57,035 nt of DNA from Fastidiosipila sp964627125. GTDB taxonomy: Bacteria; Bacillota; Clostridia; Saccharofermentanales; Fastidiosipilaceae. Positions 44,239 through 53,240 of the stretch are shown one piece after another. The stretch's first letter is position 1. Every line of letters begins with the position of its first letter. The notes under the pieces were generated by a model. It saw nothing but the letters and a program-made list of their open reading frames with translations, did no database searches and was not told where the DNA came from. A program made the translations under genes and the position numbers. The stretch is taken from contig CAZVJQ010000010.1 of the NCBI GenBank assembly GCA_964627125.1, forward strand, positions 1 to 57,035. The letters run 5' to 3'.

Positions 44239-44906
44239 TGTTTAATTTATTAAGAGAAAATTTGCCATACTTCTTAGAAGGTTTTAAGAATACATTAATT
44301 GCTAGTGTAATTGCTCTTATCTTTTCTTCTATTCTTGGAGCATTAATGGGAGTCTTGCAATTGAATAGAAACAAGCTAGTGTCAGGCTTCGCCAATGCTT
44401 ATGTAGAATTATTTAGAAACATTCCACTGCTAGTAATAGTTATGTTCTTCTACGTTGCAATACCAATGGTTGGACTACCGCTTACAGGTTTTCAGGCAGG
44501 TATTATTGGATTAACTTTATATACCTCATCATTTATCGCTGACAATGTTCGTGCTGGAATTCTTACAATTCCCGAAGGACAAGAGGAAGCTGGGTTGGCG
44601 TCAGGACTTACTAGAAACCAAGTCATGACGTATATCATCTTGCCTCAAGCGATTAGAGTTGTTATACCTCCATTAGGTAATCAATTTATTAATCTTGTTA
44701 AAAACTCTTCAATTCTAGCAATGGTAGCTGGTTTTGATTTAATGTATTTTGCTGATCTAATCGCTATGGAAACTTTCAACACTTTTGAAACTTACATATT
44801 AGTTGCAATCTTCTACCTTATGATTACCCTTCCACTAACTGCTTTAGTTAAGCATTTAGAGGGTAAATTAAGTCTCACTGTAGAAACTGAAGAAGGAGGT
44901 ATTTAA
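44238..44906 (+). CDS. Amino-acid ABC transporter permease 1
   Basis: The 222-residue permease of the HisMQ family has about five transmembrane helices. The EAA loop is EGQEEAGLASGLTRNQVMTYIILPQAIRVVIPPLGNQ, which docks the ATPase. Its ATG overlaps the stop of the binding-protein gene, so translation is coupled. It pairs with the next gene to form the membrane channel. Confidence 0.93.
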   Translation: MFNLLRENLPYFLEGFKNTLIASVIALIFSSILGALMGVLQLNRNKLVSGFANAYVELFRNIPLLVIVMFFYVAIPMVGLPLTGFQAGIIGLTLYTSSFIADNVRAGILTIPEGQEEAGLASGLTRNQVMTYIILPQAIRVVIPPLGNQFINLVKNSSILAMVAGFDLMYFADLIAMETFNTFETYILVAIFYLMITLPLTALVKHLEGKLSLTVETEEGGI

Positions 44907-44907
44907 T

Positions 44908-45576
44908 ATGGATTTCGCCGGTGCTTTTTCCCAAGATAATTTATCCTTCTTGTTAGACGGTTTACTCTTAACTTTATTAGTAGCATTACTATCAATAGTA
45001 TTTTCAACTATAATTGGTTATTTACTAGGAATTATTAGATATGCAAGAATACCAGTCTTATCAAAAGGATTGGGTTGGTTTATAGACATCATTAGGAATT
45101 TGCCATTACTTCTGATAATCTTTTTCACCTACTTCGCTCTCCCTCAGATTGGCTTACGCTTAAACATCTTCTGGGCGGCGGTGACTGCTTTGACCATATT
45201 CGAATCCTCTATGATTTCTGAAATAGTTCGAGGTGGATTAGAATCTATACCTAAGGGGCAATCGGAAGCTGCTTTATCTTCAGGCTTAAACAAGAGACAA
45301 ACAATGCTCTTCGTTTTACTTCCACAAGCTGCGAGAGATACTTTACCATCATTAGTAAGTCAATTAATTGCACTAATTAAGGATACTTCCTTAGCAACAA
45401 TAATTACACTTCCAGAGTTAACGTATACAGCAAGAATAATCTATGGCCAAAATACAAATTATGTCATTCCAATGTTTATCGCCATGGCCTCCATTTACTT
45501 CGTTGTATGTTTTTCCCTGTCAAAGCTATCCAAGTACATAGCTGCAAACTGGACTTACGGAACTGTTAAGACATAG
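44908..45576 (+). CDS. Amino-acid ABC transporter permease 2
   Basis: The 222-residue HisMQ-type permease has an EAA loop (KGQSEAALSSGLNKRQTMLFVLLPQAARDTLPSL). It starts 1 base after the first permease, with GAAGGAGG upstream inside that gene. Two different permeases suggest a heterodimeric channel, as in Glu/Asp importers such as GluCD or GltJK. The operon ends at a terminator just downstream. Confidence 0.93.
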   Translation: MDFAGAFSQDNLSFLLDGLLLTLLVALLSIVFSTIIGYLLGIIRYARIPVLSKGLGWFIDIIRNLPLLLIIFFTYFALPQIGLRLNIFWAAVTALTIFESSMISEIVRGGLESIPKGQSEAALSSGLNKRQTMLFVLLPQAARDTLPSLVSQLIALIKDTSLATIITLPELTYTARIIYGQNTNYVIPMFIAMASIYFVVCFSLSKLSKYIAANWTYGTVKT

Positions 45577-45591
45577 GGCTTAGTAAATTTA

Positions 45592-45625
45592 AGCATCTCG
45601 TTGATTTAAAACGGGATGCTATTTT
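45592..45625 (+). terminator. Terminator after the amino-acid ABC operon
   Basis: Inverted arms AGCATC-CG / CG-GATGCT around an A/T loop are followed by ATTTT, just after the permease gene and before the convergent GIY-YIG gene. Confidence 0.82.
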
Positions 45626-45634
45626 CCGTGCTAA

Positions 45635-45910
45635 TTAAATTTTTCTGCCAATAAATTGATTATGTTCACTTAAAACTAAATCTTTTTTCTCTTGTCTAGT
45701 CAGCTGTTTTATTGCATATTCTCTCTTGCTCGCTTCACTTCTATTTAAACTTTGCTCTAAGTAAATAATGCGAACAGGTCTTCTATTACGTGTATATTTA
45801 GCACCTATCCCCTGATTATGCTTGTTTAGCCGTGTCGATGGACTAGTAGTTATACCTGTATAAAAAGTTTTATCTTTACACTCTAAGATGTAAACCCAAT
45901 AATTATTCAT
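45635..45910 (-). CDS. GIY-YIG domain protein (UPF0213/YhbQ-like)
   Basis: The 91-residue protein is one GIY-YIG nuclease-fold domain: VYILECKDKTFYTGITT supplies the paired Tyr and Gly residues. A later KYTRNRRP with Arg and a final Glu/Lys-rich helix (REYAIKQLTRQEK) complete the UPF0213 pattern. Family members of this size include nucleases acting on ssDNA or branched DNA, but most have no known role. Its start overlaps the end of the trmO-like gene. Confidence 0.9.
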   Translation of the reverse strand: MNNYWVYILECKDKTFYTGITTSPSTRLNKHNQGIGAKYTRNRRPVRIIYLEQSLNRSEASKREYAIKQLTRQEKKDLVLSEHNQFIGRKI

Positions 45911-46595
45911 GAATCAATTCTTCCACTTCTAATATTGTGAGTTTAGAATCTACTACATTAAACTTAATATTCTTATCCATGAACTCCATCCCATAAACTC
46001 TATTAGCGTCATCTTGATATGCAGGTCTTGGATCTTGTTTTAGTATATTTTCTAAAACTGCTGTGTCATTAACAGAAAATGGTGATTCAATTCCCCAAGT
46101 AATATCTAATTTTTCACTTGGTTTTTCTTGGGCAAAGCCACTCTTGGCTCCTTCAATTGAATCTGCATAAACAATATATGGTTTAATATCTAAAATAGGA
46201 GTTCCATCTACTAAATCTGCGCCGCTGACAGATATTACAGGACCAAGTTCATTATCCCAATCTATAGATTCGATTTTTACTGCAGATAATCCAATAGGGT
46301 TTGGCCGATTCGGAGACCTGCTCGCCCAAACACCAATTCTCTTAACTCCTTTTAACCTAGGAGGTCTAATTGTAGGTTTGAATTTATCTTGTATTTTATT
46401 CTCTGAAAATACCCAAATTAGCCAGAGATGAGAGAATTCTTCTAGCCCTCGAAAGGCTTGCTTATCTCTGTAATCAGGTTCAAAAATAATTCTACCTGGA
46501 ATTTCTTCTACTATACCAGCTTGTCTTGGCACACCAAATTTCTGGCTAAGAGGTCCTTCATATCTAGCTATAATTTTCATATCGTATTTATCCAT
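45903..46595 (-). CDS. tRNA (N6-threonylcarbamoyladenosine-37) methyltransferase TrmO-like
   Basis: The TsaA/TrmO-like protein has about 230 residues. The family core is visible: FGVPRQAGIVEEIPGRIIFEP, FSHLWLIWVF, WASRSPNRPNPIGLSAVKI (the SAM-binding signature) and LDIKPYI. TrmO uses SAM to methylate t6A37 of ACY-decoding tRNA-Thr. I place the start at ATG 46595; a GTG 12 codons upstream is possible but has no ribosome site, and another ATG lies 5 codons downstream. A C-terminal helical domain follows. Coupled to the GIY-YIG gene; divergent from the LURP-one-like gene. Confidence 0.9.
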   Translation of the reverse strand: MDKYDMKIIARYEGPLSQKFGVPRQAGIVEEIPGRIIFEPDYRDKQAFRGLEEFSHLWLIWVFSENKIQDKFKPTIRPPRLKGVKRIGVWASRSPNRPNPIGLSAVKIESIDWDNELGPVISVSGADLVDGTPILDIKPYIVYADSIEGAKSGFAQEKPSEKLDITWGIESPFSVNDTAVLENILKQDPRPAYQDDANRVYGMEFMDKNIKFNVVDSKLTILEVEELIHE

Positions 46596-46683
46596 AGGAT
46601 AATGATAGCAAAAATATAATAATTTCTTCACCCATTTAGTGAACAGAATATCTATAATGAACTTACATTATTGGAGGTTGCAG

Positions 46684-47178
46684 ATGAGAAATCTTTTTAT
46701 AGAGCAAAAGTTCTTTACAATTCTTGACCAATTTAAGGTCTATGATGAACATAAGCGAGTCATCTACTACGCTAGAGAGAAATTCAAGTTCTTTGGTGAA
46801 ACTTTCCATGTTTATGATGCGAGTGGGAGGACGGCTTTTACCTTAAATAAGAGAATTTTCACATGGTTACCTAAGTTTGAATTACATATTCCTGGTAGAC
46901 AGCTAATTATGGTTGAGAGTGAATTTTCCTTCTTTAGAAAAAGGATAAAAATTGACCCTGCAAGCTTAAATTATCGCTTAGAGGGTGATTTTTGGGATTT
47001 AAATTTTTCACTGTACCAAGGGAATAGACTGATCGGTCAAATTCAAAAGAGATTTTTATCTTGGACAGATGCATACCACTTACAAATCTATGACGAGAGA
47101 GATACTGAGCTATTTATAGCTGTTGTTCTAGCAGTTGATTCTATCAAGGATGCTGAACAAGCATCTACTACTTACTAA
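46684..47178 (+). CDS. LURP-one-related family protein
   Basis: The protein has 164 residues from ATG 46684, which is chosen for its GGAGG site; an in-frame ATG 15 codons upstream has none. The sequence reads as the LURP-one/Tubby-like 12-strand barrel: FFTILDQFKVYDEHKRVIYYA, FGETFHVYDASGR, the turn LPKFELHIPGR, and a C-terminal strand-rich part ending in a helix (LFIAVVLAVDSI). The family is widespread in Firmicutes with no known biochemical role; it may bind lipids or act as a scaffold. No signal peptide is present. Confidence 0.85.
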   Translation: MRNLFIEQKFFTILDQFKVYDEHKRVIYYAREKFKFFGETFHVYDASGRTAFTLNKRIFTWLPKFELHIPGRQLIMVESEFSFFRKRIKIDPASLNYRLEGDFWDLNFSLYQGNRLIGQIQKRFLSWTDAYHLQIYDERDTELFIAVVLAVDSIKDAEQASTTY

Positions 47179-48146
47179 ACGAAATTCTCACGCTCATATT
47201 CATCTAACAGTGCTCTAGCTTCATCTGGATTGTTTGTTTGCATAAGTTGGTGTCTTAAATCTGCAGCGCCATCGATACCTCTAACATAAATCTTAAATGA
47301 TCTTCTTAAAGGTAAGAATTTAGCATCGTTGTACTGAGCTTGATATTCATCAAATAAATCTAAGTGAAATCTAAATAGATCAAACATCTCTTGAGGGCTA
47401 TGTTCTACAGTTTTTTCCTCGAAGGCAAAAGGATTTTGGAATACACCTCGACCAATCATGACACCATCTACACCTGGATATTTTTCTACAAGTGCCATTC
47501 CTTCTTCTCTATTAGCTATATCACCATTAATTGTGATTAATGTATCTGGTGCAATTTCATCACGCATCTTCAGGATTTCTGGAATTAATTCGTAGTGAGC
47601 TGGGAAGTCACTCATCTCACGTTTTGTACGCAAGTGGATAGTTAAGTTTGCGATGTCTTGTCTTAATAAGTGAGGTATCCAATCATACATCTCATCTAAT
47701 TCACTGTAGCCTAGGCGTGTTTTGACGCTAACTGGGATTCCTCCAGATTTTGCCGCTTGGATTAACTCAGCTATTTTATCGTATCTTTTGATTAATCCTG
47801 CACCGTTGCCTCCCTTTACTACATTTCTCGCAGGACAACCTGTATTTATATCTAAACCTGCAAAACCAGCCTCAGCCATATCCTTCGCCATCTCAGCGTA
47901 TTGTTCAGGTTGGTCACCCCAAATGTGTGCCAATAATGGTTTTTCCTCAGGGGTAAAAGTAAGTCTCCCTCTCACACTCATCTTCCCTTCAGGATGACAG
48001 TAAGATTGAGAATTTGTAAATTCAGTAAAATATAAATCAGGAGCAGCAGCCTTCATAATGACACGACGAAATACCGTATTAGTCACATCTTCCATAGGCG
48101 CTAATGCGAAAAAGGGTTTAGGTAAATTTTTCCAAAAGTTCTCCAT
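47175..48146 (-). CDS. tRNA-dihydrouridine synthase
   Basis: The 323-residue flavoenzyme reduces uridine to dihydrouridine in tRNA D-loops. It has APMEDVTNTVFRR at the N-terminus and the catalytic Cys in DINTGCPARNVVKGGNGAGL. VKTRLGY, the IHLRTK segment, and the FMN-binding DGVMIGRGVFQNP complete the TIM-barrel fold. The insert between strands is compact. The gene converges with the LURP-one-like gene, overlapping it by 4 bases. The exact Dus class is not assigned. Confidence 0.94.
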   Translation of the reverse strand: MENFWKNLPKPFFALAPMEDVTNTVFRRVIMKAAAPDLYFTEFTNSQSYCHPEGKMSVRGRLTFTPEEKPLLAHIWGDQPEQYAEMAKDMAEAGFAGLDINTGCPARNVVKGGNGAGLIKRYDKIAELIQAAKSGGIPVSVKTRLGYSELDEMYDWIPHLLRQDIANLTIHLRTKREMSDFPAHYELIPEILKMRDEIAPDTLITINGDIANREEGMALVEKYPGVDGVMIGRGVFQNPFAFEEKTVEHSPQEMFDLFRFHLDLFDEYQAQYNDAKFLPLRRSFKIYVRGIDGAADLRHQLMQTNNPDEARALLDEYERENFV

Positions 48147-48183
48147 AATTAATACTTTCTAATATATTTTTTCTAAAGCGGGC

Positions 48184-48230
48184 AAAAAAAATCTAAGCTG
48201 AAACAAAATGCATTCAAACTTAGATTATTT
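48184..48230 (-). terminator. Terminator after the small unknown gene
   Basis: An 8-bp stem (AATCTAAG / CTTAGATT) with a loop of about 20 bases is followed on the minus strand by a run of T. It sits between the small gene and the dus gene. Confidence 0.85.
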
Positions 48231-48243
48231 AACTTAATAAATT

Positions 48244-48552
48244 TTATACTTCTCTAAATTCGTATGTCTCACTTAATAAATGTGTAATTTCATCAACTAA
48301 TTCATAACTTGTGTAGTGTGCTGAGTCATAGTTTCCATCGATATCATCTCTAATGAAGCTGAACTGATCACCGGAAAGAATTATTACTCCATCCTCACTG
48401 TATAAACTATGAGCTTCACCATCTGATTCATTCAAGATAGGCTCATTGTTTAAGTACAAGTGATATTTTTTACCTTCGAGAGTAGACTTATATAGTTTAT
48501 CTGCCTGTCTCTCAAATCCAATCATTGTATATAAACCTTTAATTCTGTCCAT
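48244..48552 (-). CDS. Small conserved-looking soluble protein, unknown function
   Basis: The protein has 102 residues from ATG 48552, preceded at 5 bases by GGAGGG. The frame extends 4 codons upstream to a TTG that overlaps this site. Acidic sequence with alternating strands and one C-terminal helix, no transmembrane segment, no Cys. The phrases LYLNNEPILNESDGEAHSLYSEDGVIILSGDQFSFI and YDSAHYTSYELVDEITHLL look like a small alpha/beta fold. I do not recognise the family. It lies between a terminator and the tRNA-Thr gene. Confidence 0.7.
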   Translation of the reverse strand: MDRIKGLYTMIGFERQADKLYKSTLEGKKYHLYLNNEPILNESDGEAHSLYSEDGVIILSGDQFSFIRDDIDGNYDSAHYTSYELVDEITHLLSETYEFREV

Positions 48553-48656
48553 AATACCCTCCAATTAGGCTAATCTAGGTACTAAGTATATAGCCTTTTT
48601 ATGAAATTTCCGTCACATTTGCTGTCATTGAATAGAGCTAACTTGGCAAAAAGAAA

Positions 48657-48681
48657 CCCCGAGAGCTATGTGTCATCGGGG
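48657..48681 (-). terminator. Terminator after tRNA-Thr
   Basis: A 6-bp stem (CCCCGA / TCGGGG) with a 13-base loop is followed on the minus strand by TTTCTTTTT, starting 8 bases beyond the tRNA 3' end. Confidence 0.92.
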
Positions 48682-48688
48682 ATTGGTC

Positions 48689-48763
<75 letters not shown>

Positions 48764-48858
48764 AAATTTCAAGAGCAAAAATCATTCTAAGCAATATCTC
48801 AAAATAAGTCAATGGTATAAAATATAATATTGAAATAAGTAGGACTTGTCTAGCGAAC

Positions 48859-49383
48859 TTAGATTTTCTCACCAAAAATAATTGAATCTTTATTCACCTG
48901 TTCATTCAATAACTTAACTCTCAATTTGCTTGGAGTCATGTTGTATTTGCTTTTGACAACAGATGAAAAATAACTATCACTATTAAATCCGCTCATGTAG
49001 GCAACTTCAGCAACTGATAATTCAATATTTAAGAAGAGTTCTTCAGCCTTAGTCAGTCTATAGTTTTGTAGATATTCGGAGACATTCTTACCTGTAATCT
49101 CTCTAAAAAGTTTCCCTGAATAGTCCGGACTGTAAATTCCTTGAGCACATACATCTTTAGAGCTTATGTCTGAAGCATAATTATTCTCAATAAATTCAAC
49201 CATTCTATTAACTTGATAATGCTTCCTACTAACTGTTTTCTTATCAATAGCTTTGTTTGTATAAATGGAATATAAAATATTATAAAATGCAGCATTCGCT
49301 CTTAGGTTCCAGAGCTCTTCACCACTCAAATATGCTTCATATATAGTTTTGAATTGCTCGTGGACGAAACTTTTATTTGCCAT
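48859..49383 (-). CDS. AraC-family regulator, N-terminally short
   Basis: The 174-residue frame has a C-terminal AraC/XylS double helix-turn-helix (about 70-165: ISSKDVCAQGIYSPDYSGKLFREITGKNVSEYLQNYRLTKAEELF, then VAEVAYMSGFNSDSYFSSVVKSKYNMTPSKLR). The helical hinge that normally precedes it is present, but the cupin ligand-binding domain of about 100 residues is absent. The frame stays open for roughly 60 codons upstream of the ATG with no ATG/GTG/TTG, and the first part (PERQKLPEVIS) still reads like AraC sequence. This suggests 5' loss. No good ribosome site precedes the ATG. It is divergent from a two-gene ABC exporter, which it may control. Confidence 0.75.
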   Translation of the reverse strand: MANKSFVHEQFKTIYEAYLSGEELWNLRANAAFYNILYSIYTNKAIDKKTVSRKHYQVNRMVEFIENNYASDISSKDVCAQGIYSPDYSGKLFREITGKNVSEYLQNYRLTKAEELFLNIELSVAEVAYMSGFNSDSYFSSVVKSKYNMTPSKLRVKLLNEQVNKDSIIFGEKI

Positions 49384-49441
49384 AGAAATTACTTCTGGTA
49401 ATTTTTGCCTCTCAGGTAAGCTAACTTGAGACCTTTTGAAC

Positions 49442-49470
49442 TTGAATAGAATTTTTGCTTGCCGTATTAT
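49442..49470 (+). promoter_or_regulatory. Sigma-A promoter of the ABC exporter operon
   Basis: TTGAAT (49442-49447) and TATTAT (49465-49470) are separated by exactly 17 bases, about 64 bases upstream of the exporter start codon at 49534. Confidence 0.7.
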
Positions 49471-49533
49471 AGGTAGGTTGCATTTCTGCTGAAATTTATT
49501 ATTTCCGTGGAATTCAATAAGAGAGGTGAAATT

Positions 49534-51267
49534 ATGAAATTTGCATTTAATTACATGAAAAAATATCCAGGTAAACTTATTGGAAGTTTATTTGGTTCAT
49601 TATTTTTTGTTGCAGTTACTTTGGGTATTCCAACGATTCTTGCTAATATTATTGATACTGCTTTTGTCGTAGGCGATAGAGCTCTTCTATATAGAAATAT
49701 AGTCTATATGGTCGGTTTGGTCTTGCTAGGATTTATTGGCCAAACAATATCTAGATACTTTATATCTACTCTATCTAGTGGAATTACAAGAGATATTAGA
49801 AATGATGTATTTTCTAAGATTCAGCATTTATCTCAGTTTGAATTTCAAGAGTTTGGGGTGTCTTCACTATCTACAAGGATTACTACTGATGCCTTCATGA
49901 TCTTGCAGTTTACTGTAATTGTTATGGGTATGGGTTTGACTGCGCCATTGATGATTATTTTCTCATCTATTATGACTATTAGTATATCTGCTCAGTTGGG
50001 TCTATATGTCGCTCCACTTATCTTACTTATTATCTTAGTAATAGTTATTATAGTTAAACTATCTGAACCTCTATCTGAGAAGCAGCAAAAAGACTTAGAT
50101 AATATTAATAGGTTGCAAAGAGAAAATATAACAGGGTTAAGGGTTATTAGGGCTTTTAACAGGGAGAAATTCCAAGAAGAACGCTTCGATGAAGCAAATA
50201 GTGACTATAGAAATACATCTAAGAGTTTGTTTGAACTTATGGCATACCCTCAACCTATATTCTTTATCTTAATGGATATTGCAATAATTATTTTAGTTAT
50301 CTTCGGAACTAGGTTGATTGACCAAGGTGCATTCCAAGTAGGTTCATTGGTTGCAATGATTCAATACGTCATGCAAGGATTATTCTCCTTTACGTTATTC
50401 TCACAAATTTTCCAGATGTATCCACGTTTTCAAGTATCTGCTGAGCGTTTGAAAGAGGTCTTGGATGCTAAAATTTCTGTACAAAATAAAGTGAATCCTA
50501 TTATGGAAACTGACGGTTCAGGAACATTAGAATTTAAGAATGTTTACTTCCAATATCCAGATGCAACTGAGCCTGTACTTAAAGATATCTCCTTTAAATC
50601 AACAGCTGGAGAAACACTAGCATTTATAGGCTCTACAGGGTCTGGTAAGTCTACAATTATCAAATTAATCTTACGTTTCTACGATGTCACATCTGGTCAA
50701 ATCCTATTAGATGGTATAGATATTAGAGACTTAGATATAAAAGTACTTAGAGAAAAAATTGGTTATACACCACAAAAAACAACCCTCTTCTCAGGAGACA
50801 TTAATTTCAATATTAAGTACGGTAAGGAAGATGCATTAGAAGAAGAGATTGTTGGGTCAACTAAAACAGCACAAGCCTATGAGTTTATCTCTGGACTTGA
50901 TGAGGGATTCTCGCATGTTGTGTCTGAAGGTGGTTCAAATTTCTCAGGTGGGCAGAAGCAACGTCTCTCTATAGCTAGAACTATTGTTAATGACCACGAG
51001 GTCTATATATTCGATGACTCCTTCTCTGCTCTTGACTTCAAAACTGACTCTAAGGTTCGCCAAGCTCTTAATAACGAGACTAAAGATGCAACAACGCTAA
51101 TTGTTGGTCAAAGAATCTCATCAATCATGAACTCTGATCAAATCATTGTTTTAGAGAAGGGTGAAGTAGCTGCTCGTGGTACTCACTCAGAATTAATCGA
51201 AAATTCTGAACTATATTTAGAAATTGCAAAATCTCAATTAACAGAGGAGGAACTTAAAAATGCCTAA
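49534..51267 (+). CDS. ABC exporter half-transporter A (degenerate ATP site)
   Basis: The type IV exporter half has 577 residues. I use ATG 49534, preceded by GAGAGGTGAAA; a GTG 9 codons upstream has no site. The six-helix membrane domain (about 1-310) is followed by the nucleotide-binding domain: Walker A GSTGSGKST, signature FSGGQKQRLS and Walker B VYIFDDSFSALD. The catalytic Glu after Walker B is replaced by Asp, and the switch region reads LIVGQRISSI, with Gln where His is usual. It therefore supplies the non-hydrolytic site of a heterodimer such as LmrC/TM287/BmrC. It overlaps its partner gene by 8 bases. Confidence 0.93.
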   Translation: MKFAFNYMKKYPGKLIGSLFGSLFFVAVTLGIPTILANIIDTAFVVGDRALLYRNIVYMVGLVLLGFIGQTISRYFISTLSSGITRDIRNDVFSKIQHLSQFEFQEFGVSSLSTRITTDAFMILQFTVIVMGMGLTAPLMIIFSSIMTISISAQLGLYVAPLILLIILVIVIIVKLSEPLSEKQQKDLDNINRLQRENITGLRVIRAFNREKFQEERFDEANSDYRNTSKSLFELMAYPQPIFFILMDIAIIILVIFGTRLIDQGAFQVGSLVAMIQYVMQGLFSFTLFSQIFQMYPRFQVSAERLKEVLDAKISVQNKVNPIMETDGSGTLEFKNVYFQYPDATEPVLKDISFKSTAGETLAFIGSTGSGKSTIIKLILRFYDVTSGQILLDGIDIRDLDIKVLREKIGYTPQKTTLFSGDINFNIKYGKEDALEEEIVGSTKTAQAYEFISGLDEGFSHVVSEGGSNFSGGQKQRLSIARTIVNDHEVYIFDDSFSALDFKTDSKVRQALNNETKDATTLIVGQRISSIMNSDQIIVLEKGEVAARGTHSELIENSELYLEIAKSQLTEEELKNA

Positions 51268-53086
51268 TAAATTAGAATTTAAAGACAAATTTAGCGTAAA
51301 AGATGTTCTTTCTAGACTCTGGGTATACTTAAGTAAGTATAAGTTGAGATTCTTTATCTCTATTGCAGCTACCGTTATTTCAATTGTAGGTTCTACTCTC
51401 TACCCATTTATTTTGGGATTAATAATTACTGAATTGACTAATAATACATTAGATATAATGGCTGGCGTTGCAGGTGCTGCGATTAACTATCCTGCGATTT
51501 TTAACTATTTAATTGTGCTAGTTATAGTATTCATAGTAGAAGCTATCTCTTTATTTTTCAGCTCATACCTAATGGCAGCTGTAGTTCAAGACTCAATGTA
51601 TGACTTAAGACAAGATATTTCTAAGAAGACTAACTCTATCCCAGTGTCCTACTTCGACAGTAACTTATTAGGAGATATTATGAGTCGTACAACTAATGAT
51701 GTGGACTCTGTTTCTAATGCTTTGCAACAAGCGATTATATTTGGATTAATGTCAGTTTTAAGTGTTGTTTTTGCAATTGTGATGATGTTCATTCTAGATT
51801 GGAAAATGGCTATTATTATCATTATCGCCATGCTTATAGCAGTTGTCGCTAGTAGATTTATTACTTCAAAATCCCAACCAATATTTGATAGACAGCAAGA
51901 TGCATTAGGTGATTTATTCGGCTATAGTCAAGAGCAATTATCTGCATATACAGAAGTGCAAGCTTACAACCAACAAGATGAAGCAATTGAACAATTCAAG
52001 CAAAGAAATGAGCAACTTTTCACCTATGGTAGTAGATCTGCATTCTTATCTTCTATACTTACACCAGTTTCAAATGTCATCTTCAATGGTGCATATGTTG
52101 TAACTGTGCTACTTGGTGGTTTACAAGTTATATCAGGAACAATGACTGTCGGTAGTTTGCAATCTTTCCTATCCTACATTGGTCAAGTTACTCAGCCAAT
52201 AAATAGACTTACTCAATTAGTTGGTATGATTCAAAGTGCTTATTCAGCATCTAATAGAATTTTTGATTACTTAGACGAAGACGAGGAAATTCAAGGCGAA
52301 GTCAACGAAACTCTACCAGACAATGTGCGTGGGCATGTAGTTTTCGACCATGTTAAATTCGGATATTCCGAAGATAATATCTTAATGAATGATGTATCTT
52401 TCGAAGTCCTACCAGGTCAAACTGCAGCAATAGTCGGTCCAACAGGTGCCGGTAAGACTACCTTGATAAACTTACTGATGCGCTTCTACGATGTACTAGA
52501 GGGTGCAATTAGAGTGGATGGTATCGATATTAAAAGTATCACTCGTGAAGACCTGCGCAAACATATGGGAATGGTTCTCCAAGATGCATGGCTCTTTTCA
52601 GGCTCAGTGAAGGATAATATTAGGCTAGGCGATATTGAAGCTAGTGACTATGAAGTCAGGCAAGCTGCCCAAGTTGCCAATGTTGACAACTTCATCCTAA
52701 CTCTACCTGGCGGCTACGATATGGAAATTAATGACGACGGTTCTAACGTCTCCCAGGGCCAAAGACAACTCATGACTATTGCCAGAGCCATTATCTCAGA
52801 CCCAGACATTCTCATCCTAGATGAGGCTACTTCTTCCGTAGACACAAGATTAGAGCACTTAATTCAAGATGCTATGGATAAAGTAATGGAAGGTAGAACA
52901 TCCTTCGTTATTGCACACAGATTATCTACAATTAGAAATGCAGATATTATCTTAGTTATGAACCAAGGAACTATTATTGAATCTGGTAATCATGATGAAT
53001 TGATCGCCAAGAATGGTTTCTATGCTGACTTATACAATAGTCAATTTAATAGAGAAGATCCTGCAGATATTCATATGTCATTCTAG
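51260..53086 (+). CDS. ABC exporter half-transporter B (canonical ATP site)
   Basis: The 608-residue partner has a six-helix membrane domain with an expanded first outer loop (MAGVAGAAINYPAIFNY). The ATPase domain has Walker A GPTGAGKTT, signature VSQGQRQLM with Gln in place of the second Gly of LSGGQ, Walker B ILILDEATSSVD with catalytic Glu, and the H-loop IAHRLST. The pair forms a heterodimeric multidrug-type exporter like LmrCD or TM287/288. The substrate cannot be read from sequence. The gene ends at a strong terminator. Confidence 0.93.
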   Translation: MPNKLEFKDKFSVKDVLSRLWVYLSKYKLRFFISIAATVISIVGSTLYPFILGLIITELTNNTLDIMAGVAGAAINYPAIFNYLIVLVIVFIVEAISLFFSSYLMAAVVQDSMYDLRQDISKKTNSIPVSYFDSNLLGDIMSRTTNDVDSVSNALQQAIIFGLMSVLSVVFAIVMMFILDWKMAIIIIIAMLIAVVASRFITSKSQPIFDRQQDALGDLFGYSQEQLSAYTEVQAYNQQDEAIEQFKQRNEQLFTYGSRSAFLSSILTPVSNVIFNGAYVVTVLLGGLQVISGTMTVGSLQSFLSYIGQVTQPINRLTQLVGMIQSAYSASNRIFDYLDEDEEIQGEVNETLPDNVRGHVVFDHVKFGYSEDNILMNDVSFEVLPGQTAAIVGPTGAGKTTLINLLMRFYDVLEGAIRVDGIDIKSITREDLRKHMGMVLQDAWLFSGSVKDNIRLGDIEASDYEVRQAAQVANVDNFILTLPGGYDMEINDDGSNVSQGQRQLMTIARAIISDPDILILDEATSSVDTRLEHLIQDAMDKVMEGRTSFVIAHRLSTIRNADIILVMNQGTIIESGNHDELIAKNGFYADLYNSQFNREDPADIHMSF

Positions 53087-53113
53087 ACAGTTCTCAAATT
53101 TTACATTATTAAT

Positions 53114-53145
53114 CAAGCTCTCTTCTTTAGAGAGCTTGTTTTTTT
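53114..53145 (+). terminator. Terminator after the ABC exporter operon
   Basis: A 9-bp stem (CAAGCTCTC / GAGAGCTTG) with a 7-base loop is followed by a run of seven T. Confidence 0.94.
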
Positions 53146-53167
53146 ACCTAACAATTATAAATACTGA

Positions 53168-53197
53168 TTAAGTCACCTCCCTTATTTATGCTATGAT
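53168..53197 (+). promoter_or_regulatory. Candidate promoter of the GH2 gene
   Basis: An extended -10 (TGCTATGAT, hexamer TATGAT at 53192-53197) has a weak TTAAGT -35 at 18-base spacing, about 44 bases upstream of the ATG. Confidence 0.45.
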
Positions 53198-53240
53198 TTC
53201 TATAAGTAATATTTATCATGCCAAATAATCAGGAGGCAAT

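Noticed and set aside
46596..46631. Upstream GTG start for the TrmO-like protein
   Set aside because: The extra 12 residues fall outside the family alignment and no ribosome site precedes the GTG.
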